Below are positions 62,277 through 64,000 of a stretch of 64,000 nt of DNA, in pieces (position 1 is the stretch's first letter; the number at the start of each line of letters is the position of its first letter). A program made the position numbers and the translations under genes. The notes under the pieces were generated by a model. It was not told the origin of the DNA. It searched no databases and saw only the letters and a program-made list of their open reading frames with translations. Origin of the DNA: Alistipes sp. Its GTDB lineage: Bacteria; Bacteroidota; Bacteroidia; Bacteroidales; Rikenellaceae. The DNA is taken from positions 1-64,000 of the forward strand of contig JAFSBY010000041.1 of the NCBI GenBank assembly GCA_017437045.1. Reading direction: 5' to 3'.

Positions 62277-63728
62277 ATGAAACAGATGAAATCTTTGATG
62301 CTGCTCATCGCCCTGATGATGGCGGTGACGGCAACGGCCGAGGTGCGTATGCCGGCCTTCTTTGGTGATAATATGGTGCTGCAACAGCAGAGCGATGCTC
62401 CGCTGTGGGGCTGGGCAACTCCCAAGAAAAAGGTGACGGTGAGCCCGTCGTGGAGCGAGGAGAGCTATACGACCAAGGCCGATGAGCAGGGTCGTTGGCG
62501 CGTGAGCCTGCCGACACCGGAGGCCGGAGGTCCCTACTCGATTACGATTTCGGATGGCGAGGAGCTGACGCTGCAGAATGTCATGCTGGGCGAGGTGTGG
62601 ATCTGCTCGGGCCAGTCGAACATGGAGATGCCGATGAAGGGTTTCAAGAATCAGCCTGTCGAAAACGGCAACCTCGATGCTGCGAAGGGTACGAACCCGA
62701 ATATCCGCCTCTTCACGGTGAAGCGCAATGCGCAGCTTGAAGCCGTAGAGGATGTGACGGGTAAATGGGCCGAGGCCAAGCCCCTTTCGATTCGTGATTT
62801 CTCGGCTACGGCCTACTACTTCGGTCGTATGATCGAGGAGGAGTTGCAGGTGCCCGTAGGTTTGATCTGTGTGGCGTGGGGCGGCTCGGCATGTGAGGCG
62901 TGGATGACCCCCGAGATGCTTTCGGCCTTCCCGCAGGTGAAGTTGCCGGCCACACAGGCCGAGGTCGATAAGACCAAGCAACGTTGCCCGACTGCCCTCT
63001 GGAACGGCATGCTCAAACCGTTGGTGGGTATGGCTATGCGCGGCGTGATCTGGTACCAGGGTTGCGACAACTGGAACCGCGCCTACTACTATGCCGATCT
63101 GCACGCGACGATGATCCGTGGCTGGCGTGAGCAGTGGGGTATTGGCGATTTCCCCTTCTACTATTGCCAGATCGCTCCGTTCGATTACGATATCATCACG
63201 GCCGTAGGGCAGCCGCGTTACAATTCGGCCTACCTGCGCGAGCAGCAGGCCAAGGTGGAGCACATGGTGCCCAATACGGGTATGGCCGTGTTGCTCGATG
63301 TCGGTATGGAGCGAGGCATCCACCCCTATGATAAGCAGACTCCGGGCGAGCGCCTGGCGCTGCACGCCTTGTCGAAAACCTATGGCTTCGAGGGTATCTA
63401 TTGCGATAGCCCCGTCTTTAAGGGGATCGAAATTAAAGGCAATGTTGTGGAGGTTTCGTTCGATCGCTCGCCGATGTGGATCTCGTGCAAGCATGGCTTT
63501 GCCTCGAAGTGCTTTGAGGTGGCCGGTGAGGATCGGGTATTCTACCCCGCCAAGGCTGAGGTGAAGCAGAAGAAGATGATCGTCAGCTCGGAGCAGGTAC
63601 CGAACCCCGTAGCCGTGCGCTATGGCTTCAAGGATTGGGTTGTGGGCGATCTGTTTGGCTCGGATGGTCTGCCGATCTCGTCGTTCCGATCGGATGATTG
63701 GGCCGATCCGGCACCGATCAAGCAGTAG
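62277..63728 (+). CDS. SASA-family carbohydrate O-acetylesterase (sialate O-acetylesterase-like)
   Basis: A 483-residue secreted SGNH-type esterase (signal peptide ends near VTATA). An N-terminal beta domain (MPAFFGDNMVLQQ) is interleaved with the SASA catalytic domain: nucleophile S114 in CSGQSNMEMP, GLICVAWGGSACEAWM, and the Asp/His block in MERGIHPYDKQTPGERLAL. The usual GVIWYQGESN segment reads GVIWYQGCDN here. In this locus it would remove acetyl groups from pectin sugars (RG-II carries O-acetylated methylfucose and aceric acid) rather than from sialic acid. It lies 28 nt after GH106. Confidence 0.85.
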   Translation: MKQMKSLMLLIALMMAVTATAEVRMPAFFGDNMVLQQQSDAPLWGWATPKKKVTVSPSWSEESYTTKADEQGRWRVSLPTPEAGGPYSITISDGEELTLQNVMLGEVWICSGQSNMEMPMKGFKNQPVENGNLDAAKGTNPNIRLFTVKRNAQLEAVEDVTGKWAEAKPLSIRDFSATAYYFGRMIEEELQVPVGLICVAWGGSACEAWMTPEMLSAFPQVKLPATQAEVDKTKQRCPTALWNGMLKPLVGMAMRGVIWYQGCDNWNRAYYYADLHATMIRGWREQWGIGDFPFYYCQIAPFDYDIITAVGQPRYNSAYLREQQAKVEHMVPNTGMAVLLDVGMERGIHPYDKQTPGERLALHALSKTYGFEGIYCDSPVFKGIEIKGNVVEVSFDRSPMWISCKHGFASKCFEVAGEDRVFYPAKAEVKQKKMIVSSEQVPNPVAVRYGFKDWVVGDLFGSDGLPISSFRSDDWADPAPIKQ

Positions 63729-63760
63729 TTCAGTGCAAATTTAGCAGGTAGCATTCCACC

Positions 63761-64000
63761 ATGATCCATGTAAAAACGCTTCTTTTCACCATAGGGATGG
63801 TGTTGTGGTCGTTGATGACCATGGCACAACCGGCCGATTACAGTTGGACAACGCAAAGTGCCAACTCTTCGGAGTCGATGCCGTTAGGCGGCCATGATCT
63901 AGGTCTTAATGTCTGGGTCGAGCAGAACGATCTGCTGTTCTACATCACCCGCAGCGGCTCGTATGACGAACACAATACGCTGCTCAAGGCGGGGCGTGTG
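63761..64000 (+). CDS. DUF5703-type secreted glycan enzyme, 5' part only
   Basis: The first 80 codons of a gene that runs off the window. A signal peptide (KTLLFTIGMVLWSLMTMAQ) is followed by DYSWTTQSANSSESMPLGGH and GLNVWVEQNDLLFYITRSGS, then HNTLLKAGRV. This is the opening of the Bacteroidota DUF5703 N-terminal domain, found in large secreted proteins related to GH95-like (alpha/alpha)6 enzymes. It lies 32 nt after the esterase gene and is in the same operon. The catalytic part is outside the window, so the substrate is unknown. Confidence 0.8.
   Translation, partial: MIHVKTLLFTIGMVLWSLMTMAQPADYSWTTQSANSSESMPLGGHDLGLNVWVEQNDLLFYITRSGSYDEHNTLLKAGRV

Noticed and set aside
1-64000. CRISPR arrays, tRNA or rRNA genes, insertion sequences, prophage
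   Set aside because: I found no regularly spaced repeats, cloverleaf sequences, transposases, integrases or phage proteins on either strand.

Overview
The window comes from a member of the Bacteroidota. The signs are -33/-7 promoters of the TTTG / TAnnTTTG type, few Shine-Dalgarno sequences, Bacteroidota-only protein families (DUF4837, DUF3826, DUF4465, DUF5703), BtuG-like and BtuB-like surface proteins, and a dense set of carbohydrate-active enzymes. The moderately high GC and heavy use of TCG serine codons would suit Alistipes or another Rikenellaceae, but that placement is a guess.

Region 1 (1-10.5 kb, + strand) is the spc/alpha ribosomal block: rplN (3' end), rplX, rplE, rpsN, a 789-nt gap, then rpsH, rplF, rplR, rpsE, rpmD, rplO, secY, map, infA, rpmJ, rpsM, rpsK, rpsD, rpoA, rplQ and a strong terminator. 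The gap between rpsN and rpsH is unusual. It holds hairpins, a degenerate 10-bp repeat and a separate promoter for rpsH.

Region 2 (10.5-16 kb) is housekeeping: cardiolipin synthase and a DUF4837 lipoprotein on -, then a polysaccharide deacetylase, an NhaC-type antiporter and a HAD phosphatase on +.

Region 3 (16-24.6 kb, - strand) is a complete-looking cobalamin uptake operon. A promoter, a cobalamin riboswitch and a candidate attenuator precede two paralogous DUF4465-type lipoproteins, a third lipoprotein, a BtuG-like beta-propeller lipoprotein, a BtuB-type TonB receptor, a BtuC permease and a BtuD ATPase. BtuF is not in the window.

Region 4 (24.6-64 kb) is a large pectin-degradation locus. 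Its enzyme list closely resembles the rhamnogalacturonan-II (RG-II) set known from Bacteroides thetaiotaomicron: three GH78, a GH106, a GH140 apiosidase type, a GH143-GH142 fusion, a GH127, a probable GH138, a GH137-GH2 fusion, a further GH2, a GH28, esterases, an MFS sugar transporter and L-fucose isomerase. Genes from 25 to 39 kb run on - and those from 39 to 64 kb mostly on +, diverging at about 39.2 kb; only GH28 is inverted. No SusC/SusD pair, hybrid two-component regulator or sigma factor lies inside the window. The locus runs off the right edge in a DUF5703 gene.

The most notable points are the RG-II-like enzyme set without SusCD in view, the STN-esterase-(DUF3826)x2 fusion, the MFS transporter overlapping a signal-less GH78, the four-lipoprotein B12 operon with its compact terminator/promoter/riboswitch control region, the interrupted spc operon, and two diverged copies of a structured intergenic repeat. 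No tRNA, rRNA, CRISPR array or insertion sequence was seen.
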